Source of the DNA: Caulobacteraceae bacterium
GTDB lineage: Bacteria > Pseudomonadota > Alphaproteobacteria > Caulobacterales > Caulobacteraceae
Assembly: GCA_025450315.1 (NCBI GenBank)
Contig: JANWHQ010000053.1
Location: forward strand, 1-35,823
Length of the DNA: 35,823 nt
Direction of reading: 5' to 3'
A program made the position numbers and the translations under genes. This document shows, piece after piece, positions 7,380 to 15,246 of the stretch. The stretch's first letter is position 1; every line of letters starts with the position of its first letter. The notes below the pieces were generated by a model. It was given only the letters and a program-made list of their open reading frames with translations. It was not told the origin of the DNA and did no database searches.

Positions 7380-9485
7380 ATGACAGGGATTCGGGGCTGG
7401 GCGGCGGCGATGGCCGCCTTGGCGATGGCGGTTCTGCCGGCCATGGCGGCGACGCGGGGGCCGGCCGACGTCGACGGCGCGCGCATCCGCGCGGCCGACC
7501 ACGAGCCGCAGAACTGGATGGCCGTCGGCCGCGACTACGACGGGCAGCGGTTCAGCCCGCTGAGGGGCATCGACCGCGCCAACGTCGGGCGGCTGGGCCT
7601 GGCCTGGTTCGCCGACCTCGACACCTATCGCGGGGTGGAAGCCTCGCCGCTCGAGGTGGACGGGGTGCTCTACAACACCTCGGCCTGGAACATCACCACC
7701 GCCTACGACGCCGCGACCGGCAAGGTGCTGTGGACCTACGATCCCAAGGTGCCGCCCGCCTACGGGCGCAAGGCCTGCTGCGACATCGTCAGCCGCGGCC
7801 TGTCGGTGTGGAAGGGCAAGGTGATCATCGCCACCCTCGACGGGCGGCTGATCGCGCTCGACGCGCGATCGGGCCAGCCGGTGTGGAGCGTGGACACCTT
7901 CGCCGGCGAGCCGCCCTGGCCCTACACCATCACCGGCGCGCCCAGGGTGTTCGACGGCAAGGTGCTGATCGGCAACGGCGGCGCCGAGCTGGGCGTGCGC
8001 GGCTACGTCACCGCCTATGACACCCAGACCGGCCGCAAGCTCTGGCGCTTCTACACCGTGCCGAACGACCCCTCGAAGGGTCCCGACCACGCCGCCTCCG
8101 ACAGCGCCATGGCCATCGCCGCCAAGACCTGGACCGGCGAGTGGTGGAAGTACGGCGGCGGCGGCACCGCCTGGGACGCCATCAGCTACGATCCCAGGCT
8201 GAAGCTGATCTACATCGGCGTCGGCAACGGCTCGCCCTGGGTGGCCAAGTTCCGCAGCCCCGGCGGCGGCGACAACCTGTTCCTGGCGTCCATCGTCGCC
8301 GTGCGCGCCGACACGGGCCGGTACGGCTGGCACTACCAGGAGACGCCGGCCGAGCAGTTCGACTCCACCGCCACCCAGCCGATGATCCTGGCCGACCTGA
8401 AGATCAGGGGCCGGGTGCGGCGCGTGCTGATGCAGGCGCCCAAGAACGGCTTCTTCTATGTGCTGGACCGGGCCACCGGGAAGCTGATCTCGGCCCACGC
8501 CTTCGTGCCGATGAACTGGGCCACGCACGTGGACATGAAGACCGGCCGGCCGGTGGAGACCAAGCTGGCGCGCTACGGCGTCGAACCGGTGCTGCTGTCG
8601 CCGGGCCCCGGCGGGGCGCACAACTACAACCCCATGGCCTACAGCCCCGAGACCGGGCTGGTCTATTTCCCGGTGGTGCAGTCGTTCTTCAGCCTGGCCG
8701 CCGCGCCCAGCTGGACCCCGGCCCAGGGCGGGCTCGGCACCTCCTACGCCGGCTACGAGCAGCTCAGGAAGGCGCAGGCCGCCTATGGCGACGCCCACCA
8801 GAAGGCCTGGCTGACGGCCTGGGATCCGGTCAGGGGCAAGGCCGTCTGGACCGTGCCCTATCCGCGCGACGGCTCCGGCGGGGTCCTGGCCACCGCCTCG
8901 GGGATCGTGTTCGAGGGAACGGTCAACAAGACCATGGCCGCCTACGACGCCCGCAGCGGCGGGAAGCTCTGGGAGTCCGACGCCCAGACCGTGCCGGTGG
9001 CCGCGCCGATCACCTATTCGGTGCATGGGGTGCAGTACCTGGCGGTGAACGCCGGGTGGGGCGGGGGCCTGGCCCACGTCCAGGCCAACTCGTTCCGCGA
9101 CCTGCACGTCTCGCCCGCGCGCCTGCTGGTCTATCGCCTGGGCGGGACGGCCCAGCTGCCGCCGCTGGCGCCCGAGCAGGCTCCCCCGCCGCCCCCGCCC
9201 TACGTGCGCGCGCCCGAGGCGGTGATCCAGAAGGGCGCAGCCCTGTTCGCCAAGAACTGCGCCCTCTGCCATGGCCAGCTGGCGCGCGGCGGCATCAAGG
9301 ACCTGCGCCGCATGTCGCCCGACACCAGCGCCCACTTCGACGACATCGTGCTGGGCGGCGCGCGCCAGAAACAGGGCATGGCCAGCTTCGCCGACGTGCT
9401 GTCCAAGGACGACGCCTCGGCCATCCACAACTACCTGATCGCCCGCGCCAACGAGGATTGGGGCGAGATGAACATCAAGAAGTGA
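7380..9485 (+). CDS. PQQ-dependent quinohemoprotein alcohol dehydrogenase (type II, fused cytochrome c)
   Basis: This 701-residue periplasmic enzyme would oxidise primary or aromatic alcohols, passing electrons from PQQ through its own heme to an external acceptor. A Sec signal peptide spans about residues 1-23. An eight-bladed PQQ propeller follows (about 30-590) with the adjacent-cysteine pair C133-C134 in KACCDIVSRG, the metal-ligand region IYIGVGNGSPW, the likely catalytic aspartate D328 in EQFDSTAT, and repeated tryptophan-docking motifs such as ATGKVLWTYD. A proline-rich linker leads to a cytochrome c domain with heme site C627-x-x-C630-H631. The residue two after D328 is threonine rather than the aspartate of lanthanide enzymes, which favours calcium. 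The frame stays open upstream, but the ATG at 7380 has GGGGCGGGG before it and starts the signal peptide. Length is normal for the type. Confidence 0.92.
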   Translation: MTGIRGWAAAMAALAMAVLPAMAATRGPADVDGARIRAADHEPQNWMAVGRDYDGQRFSPLRGIDRANVGRLGLAWFADLDTYRGVEASPLEVDGVLYNTSAWNITTAYDAATGKVLWTYDPKVPPAYGRKACCDIVSRGLSVWKGKVIIATLDGRLIALDARSGQPVWSVDTFAGEPPWPYTITGAPRVFDGKVLIGNGGAELGVRGYVTAYDTQTGRKLWRFYTVPNDPSKGPDHAASDSAMAIAAKTWTGEWWKYGGGGTAWDAISYDPRLKLIYIGVGNGSPWVAKFRSPGGGDNLFLASIVAVRADTGRYGWHYQETPAEQFDSTATQPMILADLKIRGRVRRVLMQAPKNGFFYVLDRATGKLISAHAFVPMNWATHVDMKTGRPVETKLARYGVEPVLLSPGPGGAHNYNPMAYSPETGLVYFPVVQSFFSLAAAPSWTPAQGGLGTSYAGYEQLRKAQAAYGDAHQKAWLTAWDPVRGKAVWTVPYPRDGSGGVLATASGIVFEGTVNKTMAAYDARSGGKLWESDAQTVPVAAPITYSVHGVQYLAVNAGWGGGLAHVQANSFRDLHVSPARLLVYRLGGTAQLPPLAPEQAPPPPPPYVRAPEAVIQKGAALFAKNCALCHGQLARGGIKDLRRMSPDTSAHFDDIVLGGARQKQGMASFADVLSKDDASAIHNYLIARANEDWGEMNIKK

Positions 9486-9525
9486 GCGAAACAGGACGGA
9501 GGGGGCGCTGAGACCTGCCCTCGCC

Positions 9526-9614
9526 ACCGTCATTCGCGGCCTTGTGCCGCGAACCCATGAACGCCTCGCTCTCCGGTGATCATGGATCGGCGGGACAAGC
9601 CCGTCGATGACGGT
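9526..9614. repeat. Intergenic inverted repeat, element B
   Basis: The arms 9526-9559 and 9581-9614 are inverted copies matching at about 26 of 34 positions, with the ends ACCGTCAT and ATGACGGT perfect. Each arm contains its own hairpin (GCGGCCTTGTGCCGC on the left). The form is typical of a dispersed repeat family in Caulobacter-like and related alphaproteobacteria. It lies between the PQQ dehydrogenase and zinc alcohol dehydrogenase genes and may attenuate or stabilise a joint transcript. Confidence 0.75.
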
Positions 9615-9643
9615 AAGGGGGGAGCTGCACCGGGAGACGCGCC

Positions 9644-10762
9644 ATGGCCCACGACCTGATCGACATCACCGCCGCGGTCTCGCGCGAGCCGGGCGGCCCG
9701 TTCAGCGTCGAGGCCCTCAAGCTCGAGCCGCCGCGCCCCGACGAGGTGCTGGTGCGGGTGGTGGCGGCCGGCATGTGCCACACCGACCTGATGGCCAAGG
9801 ACGCCCCGCACATGCCCCACCCGATGGTGCTGGGACACGAGGGGGCCGGGGTGGTCGAGCAGGTCGGCTCGGCGGTGAGGAAGCTCGAGGTCGGCGACCA
9901 TGTGGTGCTGACCTTCATGTTCTGCGGCCGCTGCGCCTCGTGCCTGAAGGGCGAGCCCAGCTACTGCGAACGCATCCTGCCGCTGTGCTTCGGCGGCGCG
10001 CGCGAGGACGGCTCGACCTCGACCCACGGCGTGGCCGGCCCGGTCCACGACCACTTCTTCGGCCAGTCCTCCTTCGCCACCTGGGCCCTGGCCAGCGAGC
10101 GCAACGCCATCAAGGTCGCCAAGGACGCGCCCTTGGAGCTGCTGGGCCCGCTGGGCTGCGGCCTGCCCACCGGGGCGGGCTCGGTGATCAACTCCCTGAA
10201 GGTCGGCGTCGGCCAGAGCCTCGTGGTGTTCGGGACCGGGGCGGTGGGCATGGCCGCGGTCATGGCCGGCCGGCTCGTCGGGGCCGCCACCATCATCGCG
10301 GTGGACCTGGTGGACAGCCGCCTGGCGCTGGCCAGGGAGCTCGGCGCCACCCACGCGATCGACGCCCGCTCGGGCGACGTGGTGGAGCAGGTGATGGCCA
10401 TCACCGGCGGCCGCGGCGTGGATTTCTCGCTGGACGCCACCGGCACGGACAAGGCCATCGCCTCGGCGCTGCAGGTGCTGGCCGTGCGCGGGACCTGCGG
10501 CTTCGTCGGCGGCGCGCCGCCCGGGGCGCTGGCCAGCCTCGACCTCGGCTGGCTGATGACCGGCGGGCGCACGGTGCGCGGCATCCTGGAAGGCGACGCC
10601 GTTCCCGACCAGTTCATCCCCGCCCTGATCGAGCTGCACCGCCAGGGCCGCTTCCCCTTCGACCGCCTGGTGAAGGTCTACGACCTCGCCGACATCAACC
10701 AGGCCGCCCACGACAGCGAGACCGGCAAGACCATCAAGCCGGTGATCCGGATGCCCAGCTAG
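9644..10762 (+). CDS. Zinc-dependent NAD(P) alcohol dehydrogenase, MDR family, aryl-alcohol type
   Basis: This 372-residue cytoplasmic medium-chain dehydrogenase has the catalytic zinc ligands C45 (in GMCHTD), H65-E66 (in GHEGAG) and C172 (in PLGCGLPTGAG). The structural zinc cysteines are C94, C97, C100 and C108. The nucleotide motif is GTGAVG at 197-202, and the acidic D221 at the end of the second strand favours NAD over NADP. Features such as the HTDLMAKD segment, the HGVAGPVHDHFFGQSSFATWA region and the IKPVIRM end resemble benzyl/aryl-alcohol dehydrogenases (XylB-like) and related enzymes. It would oxidise an alcohol to an aldehyde, or the reverse. The ATG at 9644 has GGGAG eight bases upstream. 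It follows the PQQ dehydrogenase on the same strand but is separated from it by repeat B. Confidence 0.9.
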   Translation: MAHDLIDITAAVSREPGGPFSVEALKLEPPRPDEVLVRVVAAGMCHTDLMAKDAPHMPHPMVLGHEGAGVVEQVGSAVRKLEVGDHVVLTFMFCGRCASCLKGEPSYCERILPLCFGGAREDGSTSTHGVAGPVHDHFFGQSSFATWALASERNAIKVAKDAPLELLGPLGCGLPTGAGSVINSLKVGVGQSLVVFGTGAVGMAAVMAGRLVGAATIIAVDLVDSRLALARELGATHAIDARSGDVVEQVMAITGGRGVDFSLDATGTDKAIASALQVLAVRGTCGFVGGAPPGALASLDLGWLMTGGRTVRGILEGDAVPDQFIPALIELHRQGRFPFDRLVKVYDLADINQAAHDSETGKTIKPVIRMPS

Positions 10763-10772
10763 ACCTCGGCCT

Positions 10773-10878
10773 TGTCATCCCGGAAAGCCGCGCGAGCGGC
10801 TTATCCGGGATCGCGGCAAACGCAAGCGTCCAGGACCGATCCCGGCTCTCCGCCCTGAGGGCTCCGGCCGGGATGACA
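10773..10878. repeat. Intergenic inverted repeat, element C
   Basis: The outer ends TGTCATCCCGG and CCGGGATGACA are perfect inverse copies. The inner ends ATCCGGGATCG and CGATCCCGG also pair, and each arm (10773-10813 and 10837-10878) folds back on itself. It resembles element A in its CCAGGAC plus GATCCCGG core. It starts eleven bases after the zinc dehydrogenase stop and could act as a transcript-end stabiliser or weak terminator. Confidence 0.72.
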
Positions 10879-11096
10879 CGATTGCGCGACCAAGGTGGCA
10901 GTGCATGAATCGGCGCCTGCCCTTGAACAAGAATCGAATTGGAAAGGCTCTTGGCCCCGGGGGGAGGCGACCGCGTTAGGGCCGCCCTCATCCGCGCAGG
11001 CGGCGGGGCTATGCTCGGCGCGCCGGCGGCGGATCGCCCGAGCGATGGAGACGCCAACATGGATCAGGCTTCGGGCGGCGGGGCGAAGCCAAGAAC

Positions 11097-11113
11097 CACC
11101 GTAGAATACGGTG
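11097..11113. promoter_or_regulatory. Candidate operator: perfect 17-bp palindrome CACCGTAGAATACGGTG
   Basis: Seven-base arms CACCGTA and TACGGTG flank a three-base centre (GAA), with no mismatch. The site lies 100 bases upstream of the Rieske oxygenase start, in a region without a gene, and overlaps a -10-like TAGAAT. The half-site CACCGTA recurs at 11183-11189. Size and symmetry suit a dimeric repressor such as a TetR, GntR or LacI type. No such regulator is encoded in the window, so the binding protein is unknown. Confidence 0.45.
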
Positions 11114-11212
11114 AATCTGCGGTCCGGCGCGGTTCGCCCCGCCCGCCTGAGGCGCCCCAGCGGTGATCCAGAGCCCCGGCGACACCGTATAGTCAGCCGC
11201 GGAGGGCCCGGG

Positions 11213-12163
11213 ATGTTCGAGGGATTCGCCAAGGTCTGGACCCCGCTGATCGTCGCTCGCAGGCTCGGTCGGCGACCCCTGCGGACGGTCCTGGCGGGCG
11301 CGCCGATCGTGTTGTTCCGGGGCCATGGCGGGGCCATCGGCGCCCTGGTCGATCGCTGCCCGCACCGTGGCGCGGCCCTGTCGCTGGGCAAGGTGGGCGA
11401 AGACGGCTGCCTGGAATGCCCGTTCCACGGCTGGCGCTTCGATGTCGCCGGGATCAACCGAGGGGTCCCGCTCAATCCCGAGGCCAGGCTCGAGACCCTG
11501 GGCGCCCGCGCCCTCCCGGTCCGCCAACGCGGCGAGCTGATCTGGGTCCATACGGCGCCGGGCGAGGCGGCGCCGCCCGAGCTGGAGGCTCCCGACAGCC
11601 TGACCTCGCCCGACCTTTCGCGGATCTACGTCGAGCGGACGTGGCGGTGTCATTGGACGCGGGCGATGGAGAACATGCTGGACAGCCCGCATCTGCCCTT
11701 CGTGCATCGGCGCACCATCGGACGCAGCTACCGGCGGCGGATGACGCCCCGCTCACGCATGGAGGTCGCCTGGGAGGAGACGCCCTGGGGCGGGCGCGCG
11801 CGAGCCTCCCTGGACGGCGACCACAACGAGGCGTTCCTGGAGTTCTACCGGCCGAACGTCATGGCCCTGCACATCCCGGTCCCCGGCCGGCATTTGCGCA
11901 TCCACGCCCTGGTCGTCCCCGGCGAGGCCGGTCAGACGCGCCTGACGGTGGTCGCCTCGCGCGACTTCGCCCGCCACCCGCTGCTGAATCCCTGGTTCTC
12001 CTGGCTGAACGGGATGATCGCCGACGAGGACAGGTCCATCGTGGAGTCTTCCGGCCTGGACGAGATTCCGCCGCCGGGCCAGGAGCGCTCGGTGGGGACC
12101 GACCGGGCGACGCTGCAGTTCCGCAGGTACTACTGGGAATCCCTGCGCCCGTCCGCGGCCTAG
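11213..12163 (+). CDS. Rieske non-heme iron oxygenase, short form
   Basis: This 316-residue cytoplasmic oxygenase has a Rieske [2Fe-2S] domain with C49-x-H51 (RCPHRGAAL) and C69-x2-H72 (CPFHGWRF). The C-terminal catalytic domain has a mononuclear iron site in NMLDSPHLPFVH, giving D157, H160 and H165. Such enzymes hydroxylate rings or remove O- or N-alkyl groups and need electrons from a reductase, which is not encoded in the window. The length is typical of the vanillate O-demethylase/aminopyrrolnitrin-oxygenase-like branch. The ATG at 11213 has GGAGG seven bases before it; an upstream in-frame extension reaching 11111 lacks a plausible binding site and homologous character. The gene ends face to face with the NTF2-like gene at 12191. 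Substrate unknown. Confidence 0.88.
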   Translation: MFEGFAKVWTPLIVARRLGRRPLRTVLAGAPIVLFRGHGGAIGALVDRCPHRGAALSLGKVGEDGCLECPFHGWRFDVAGINRGVPLNPEARLETLGARALPVRQRGELIWVHTAPGEAAPPELEAPDSLTSPDLSRIYVERTWRCHWTRAMENMLDSPHLPFVHRRTIGRSYRRRMTPRSRMEVAWEETPWGGRARASLDGDHNEAFLEFYRPNVMALHIPVPGRHLRIHALVVPGEAGQTRLTVVASRDFARHPLLNPWFSWLNGMIADEDRSIVESSGLDEIPPPGQERSVGTDRATLQFRRYYWESLRPSAA

Positions 12164-12194
12164 CCGTGGGCTTTCCCGGCCGCGACCCGGCTAG
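12160..12194. terminator. Possible hairpin between convergent genes
   Basis: CTAGCCG (12160-12166) and CGGCTAG (12188-12194) are perfect inverse copies around a 21-base loop rich in G and C. The stop codons of the Rieske gene and of the opposing NTF2-like gene lie in the two arms. There is no T tract on either side, so classical intrinsic termination is doubtful; a bidirectional transcript-end structure is possible. Confidence 0.3.
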
Positions 12195-12799
12195 TGCGCC
12201 GCCTTGACGCTGGCGGCGAAGGCGTCGGCGGCGGCGTCGGCGTCGCGCACGGGATTGCCGGGGCCCGAGCTGCGGCTCTTGATGAATTCGTTCAGGACGT
12301 TGCGCTTGGCGAACAGCCACTGGCCGTTCACCTTGGTCAGCTCGTCCTCGTAGATGCCGTAGGTGCCCATCTTCATGGTGTCGCCGGGGCCGTGGTTGGC
12401 CATCTCGAGCCACAGCGAGCGGGCCCAGGCGCGATGGCCCTCCACCCGGATCACCGACTGCAGGATGACGTGGCGCAGCTTGGCCGGCTTGCCGTCCTCG
12501 GTGTGGTAGAACCGGCCGATGCCCTCGGCGAACTTGGCGACCATGGCGCGGATCGCCGGGCGGCCCTTCGAGGTCCCGCTGGCGAACTCGAGCACGCCGT
12601 CCGGAGCGAAGGTCTCCACGTAGGAGTCCCAGTCGTTGTAGTCGATGGCGAACAGGTAGCGCGCCATCAGGTCCTCGATCTGGGCGCGGTCCTCGGCGTA
12701 GCTCCGCGAATAGACCGGCTGCTTGGCCAGGGCGCTCGATGGCGCGCCGGCGAGCAGCAGCAGGGTGGCGGCCAGCGCCGTCGCGAAGGTCTTGGTCAT
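12191..12799 (-). CDS. Secreted NTF2-like (SnoaL_4-type) protein
   Basis: This 202-residue protein has a Sec signal peptide (about residues 1-26, ending SSALA) and a larger NTF2-like domain than the three tandem copies. It contains DRAQIEDLMARYLFAID, DWDSYVETFAPDGVLEF, GRPAIRAMVAKF and a histidine-bearing strand RHVILQSVIRVEG, as in SnoaL-like dehydratase/hydroxylase folds (scytalone dehydratase type). The next section is MGTYGIYEDELTKVNGQWLFAKR. Two ATGs are available; the one at 12799 has AGGGGG at proper distance, whereas the one at 12805 directly abuts it. It lies 16 bases after the start side of its upstream neighbour, the carotenoid-cleavage-type oxygenase, so the two are probably co-transcribed and both exported. 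It could process the product of that oxygenase; this is inference. Confidence 0.82.
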   Translation of the reverse strand: MTKTFATALAATLLLLAGAPSSALAKQPVYSRSYAEDRAQIEDLMARYLFAIDYNDWDSYVETFAPDGVLEFASGTSKGRPAIRAMVAKFAEGIGRFYHTEDGKPAKLRHVILQSVIRVEGHRAWARSLWLEMANHGPGDTMKMGTYGIYEDELTKVNGQWLFAKRNVLNEFIKSRSSGPGNPVRDADAAADAFAASVKAAH

Positions 12800-12821
12800 G
12801 ATCATCCCCCTCTGGCCGCGC

Positions 12822-14378
12822 TCAGGCGTGCTTCGGCAGCTGGTCCCCCGGGACCCAGAGACCGTGGATCTGGCCGACCACCCTGTAGGGCATGTGGACG
12901 GTGGCGATCGGCCCCGCGGCGATGTCCTGGGTGTCGACGATCAGCAGGTCGGAGCGGCCGTTTTCCTTCATATGGCTGGCGACGCCGATCAGATAGCCGT
13001 CGCCCTCCGGCGCATTCCTGTGGCGCGGCACGAAGGTCGCCTCGGCCAGCATGGCGCCCGGCAGGGTGAAGGTCTGGGCCTTGCCGGTCTGGTGATCGAG
13101 CAGGTTCCAGCCGCCGCCGTTCAGGATGCCCCAGCGGTAGGGGACGGTGTGGTAGCGGTCGTCCTGGCGCGACAGGGCGCCGGTGATCTGGGGGAACAGG
13201 GTCTCGCGGCCGTAGCCGTCGGGGTTCTTGGTCGACATGTCGGCGGTCAGGCGCACCACCCGGCCCACCGAGGCCTTGGGATCGAAGGGCTCGTGCACCG
13301 AGGGGAAGAAGGGGAACTGGTTGCCCGGCGCCCCGTCGACGTCGAAGTAGAGCTTATCCCCCTCCGACCAGGCCCCCATGGTGTGGGTGGCCATCCAGCC
13401 CGGTCCCTTGATCCACTGGATGTCCGAGCCGTCGCCGCCCCGGCGCATGACGCCGAGGTAGGAGGGCAGCGACGAGTCCCAGGCCCAGTGCGGGCCGCCC
13501 TTGGCCAGCAGCTCCTGGTTGGCCGCCAGCGGCGTGGCCAGGAAGGCGATGTGCTTCTGGGTCACCCCGAAGTCGTGGATCATGCAGGTGTAGGGCGACT
13601 TGACCCAGGCCGACCAGTTCACCTTGCCGGTCTTGTCGCAGGAGAACACCTCGATGTCGGGGGTGTAGAAGCCCTTGGCCTCGTAGCCGAAGGCGATCAT
13701 CTCGCCGGTGTGGGGATCGATCTTGGGGTGGGCGGTGAAGGTCAGCGACTTCATGCCTCCGCCGAAGGTGTAGTAGTCGTCGGTGGTCTCCAGCGTCAGG
13801 GGATCCATCGCCACCGGCGGGGAGTCCTCCTTCATCGCGAACAGCCGGTTGTGGTGGTAGACGATCTGGGTGTTGGCGGTGCCGCGCGACAGGCCCTTGA
13901 CCGACGGATCGTCGGTGGCCGGATTGCGGTACATGCCGAACAGCGAGCGCCGCGCGGCGTGCTGGGCTTTCCAGCGCTGGTTCCTGGCATAGCGGCTGCG
14001 GAAGTCGACGTGGCCGTCCTTGATGCGGAACATCGAGATGTGGCCTTCCCCGTCGAAGGGGATGTCCATCGTCCACTGGGGCGGCTTGGGATACTGGGGG
14101 TCGGGGCCCACCCGGTAGAAGACCCCGTCCAGGTCCGCCGGCAGCTTGCCCTCGACCTCGCAATCGTAGAGGTCGTTCTCCGAGCGGCAGACCGCGCCGG
14201 CGACGCTGCCGCCGCCGCCGAACGGTCCGCCGAAGCCGCCGCCGGCCTTGGGAAACAGCACCTGGGCCTCGGCCGCCTGAGGCGCCGCGGCCACGCCGCC
14301 CGCGATCAATCCCGCGCCAAGCGCTGCGCCGCCCAACAGTGCGCGGCGGTCCATGCCAGATCCGTTGCTGTCGCCCAT
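12822..14378 (-). CDS. Carotenoid-cleavage-type oxygenase with Tat signal
   Basis: This 518-residue member of the carotenoid/stilbene cleavage oxygenase family uses Fe(II) held by four histidines to split a conjugated double bond with O2 into two carbonyl products. The ligands are visible: H217 (TAHPKIDP), H268 (MIHDFGVT), H332 (ATHTMGAW) and H505 (QIHGLWVP). The start of the domain has the usual DLDGVFYRVGPDPQ. Unusually for the family, the N-terminus carries a twin-arginine signal (MDRRALLGGAALGAGLIAGG), so the folded enzyme should reach the periplasm. The ATG at 14378 has GGGGAGG at good spacing; a later ATG directly before DRRALL is also possible. The substrate may be a stilbene, a phenylpropanoid or an apocarotenoid. 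The family is certain, the substrate open. Confidence 0.92.
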   Translation of the reverse strand: MGDSNGSGMDRRALLGGAALGAGLIAGGVAAAPQAAEAQVLFPKAGGGFGGPFGGGGSVAGAVCRSENDLYDCEVEGKLPADLDGVFYRVGPDPQYPKPPQWTMDIPFDGEGHISMFRIKDGHVDFRSRYARNQRWKAQHAARRSLFGMYRNPATDDPSVKGLSRGTANTQIVYHHNRLFAMKEDSPPVAMDPLTLETTDDYYTFGGGMKSLTFTAHPKIDPHTGEMIAFGYEAKGFYTPDIEVFSCDKTGKVNWSAWVKSPYTCMIHDFGVTQKHIAFLATPLAANQELLAKGGPHWAWDSSLPSYLGVMRRGGDGSDIQWIKGPGWMATHTMGAWSEGDKLYFDVDGAPGNQFPFFPSVHEPFDPKASVGRVVRLTADMSTKNPDGYGRETLFPQITGALSRQDDRYHTVPYRWGILNGGGWNLLDHQTGKAQTFTLPGAMLAEATFVPRHRNAPEGDGYLIGVASHMKENGRSDLLIVDTQDIAAGPIATVHMPYRVVGQIHGLWVPGDQLPKHA

Positions 14379-14444
14379 GCGAGCCTCCCCAAAGTCTCTA
14401 TCAGGGAACCTTAGCCCAGGATTCCGCCAAGGCGCCAGGGTTGC

Positions 14445-15166
14445 TCAGCCCGCACGCCGGGGGGTCTTGCGGCCGGTCGTAAGCTTGATCCGCGTCTCGC
14501 GCACGGCGATGGCGGGGAGGGTGGGGCCCTGGGCGTCCAGGTAGCGGGCCACCTTGTCCGGATGCTGGGCGGCCAGCGAGCGCAGCAGCCAGGAGACCGC
14601 CTTGGTGATGATGATGTCCCGCTCGCCCTTCAGGGTCTCGATGGTCTCCAGGGCCAGCTCGCCCAGGCGCGGGTCCGGATCGGTGCGGGCCGAGCGGTTC
14701 TGCAGCACCAGGGCGCGCGGCGCTTGTTGATGTCGGGGTCCCTGGCCAGGCGGCGGAGAAAGCCGCTCCAGGCGGGCCAGTCGCCCAACAGGTCCTCGGG
14801 CCCGAAGATCGACTGGCAGAGGGAGTCCACCTCGGCCCAGCCGACCAGGTGGTCCAGCCAGCGGTCCGCCTCCAGCGGCCCGAACGGCCGGCGTCCCCGG
14901 CCCAGGCCCTCGAGCAGCAGCAGGCCCAGCGTCTTCTCCTCGTGGCTTGCGCCCTGGACCAGCTGATCCACCAGACCCAGGACCTCGGCCACGGGGGCGG
15001 CCTTGTGGGCCTTGAGCCAGGCCTTGGCGATCCGCCGCCGCTCGGGGACGTTCACGTTCAGGAAGCGCGAGGCGGACTTCAGATAGGCCCTTGGATCGAA
15101 TCCGGCGCCCGGCGGCCGCGCCGCCGCGCGCAGCTGATCCAGCAGGGCCTGGTGCTCGGACGTCAT
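14445..15166 (-). pseudogene. DNA alkylation repair protein AlkD-like, broken by a single-base frameshift
   Basis: Two overlapping frames together make one AlkC/AlkD-type HEAT-repeat DNA glycosylase of about 240 residues, which would remove N3- and N7-alkylated bases. The first part (from ATG 15166) runs from MTSEHQALLDQL to DPDINKRRA. The second, in another frame, continues with LVLQNRSARTDPDPRLGELA and ITKAVSWLLRS to the stop at 14445. The frame is lost near 14713-14720: adding one G (restoring GCGGCCCTG from GCGCCCTG) gives NKRRAALVLQNRS, a natural join. The total of 722 bases is one short of a whole number of codons. Everything else looks intact, including the conserved tryptophan of ITKAVSW, so the lesion is recent or is a sequencing or assembly error in a GC-rich run. 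Confidence 0.8.
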
Positions 15167-15246
15167 GGCCCCATTCTAGCCTGCATCGCCGCTTGCCGGG
15201 AGCCGGGGCGCGGGCCTAATCCGGGACCAGCCAGGAGGACACGGCC

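Larger units (their letters stand above)
10763..11212. other. 450-base intergenic stretch with a repeat and an operator-like palindrome
   Basis: No convincing gene is seen here; the short open frames lack family character and good start sites. The left third is inverted repeat C (10773-10878). The right third holds a perfect 17-bp palindrome (11097-11113), a second copy of its half-site (CACCGTA at 11183-11189) and the ribosome binding site of the Rieske gene. A TAGAAT hexamer at 11102-11107 could be a -10 box lying inside the palindrome, but I find no good -35 sequence at 16 to 18 bases. Confidence 0.6.

Noticed and set aside
7350-9533. A 727-codon minus-strand frame opposite the PQQ dehydrogenase
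   Set aside because: It is a shadow of a gene whose motifs are unambiguous on the other strand.
14630-14720. Programmed frameshifting in the AlkD-like gene
   Set aside because: There is no slippery heptamer or downstream structure of a known kind, and the family is not known to use recoding; a simple base loss explains it.
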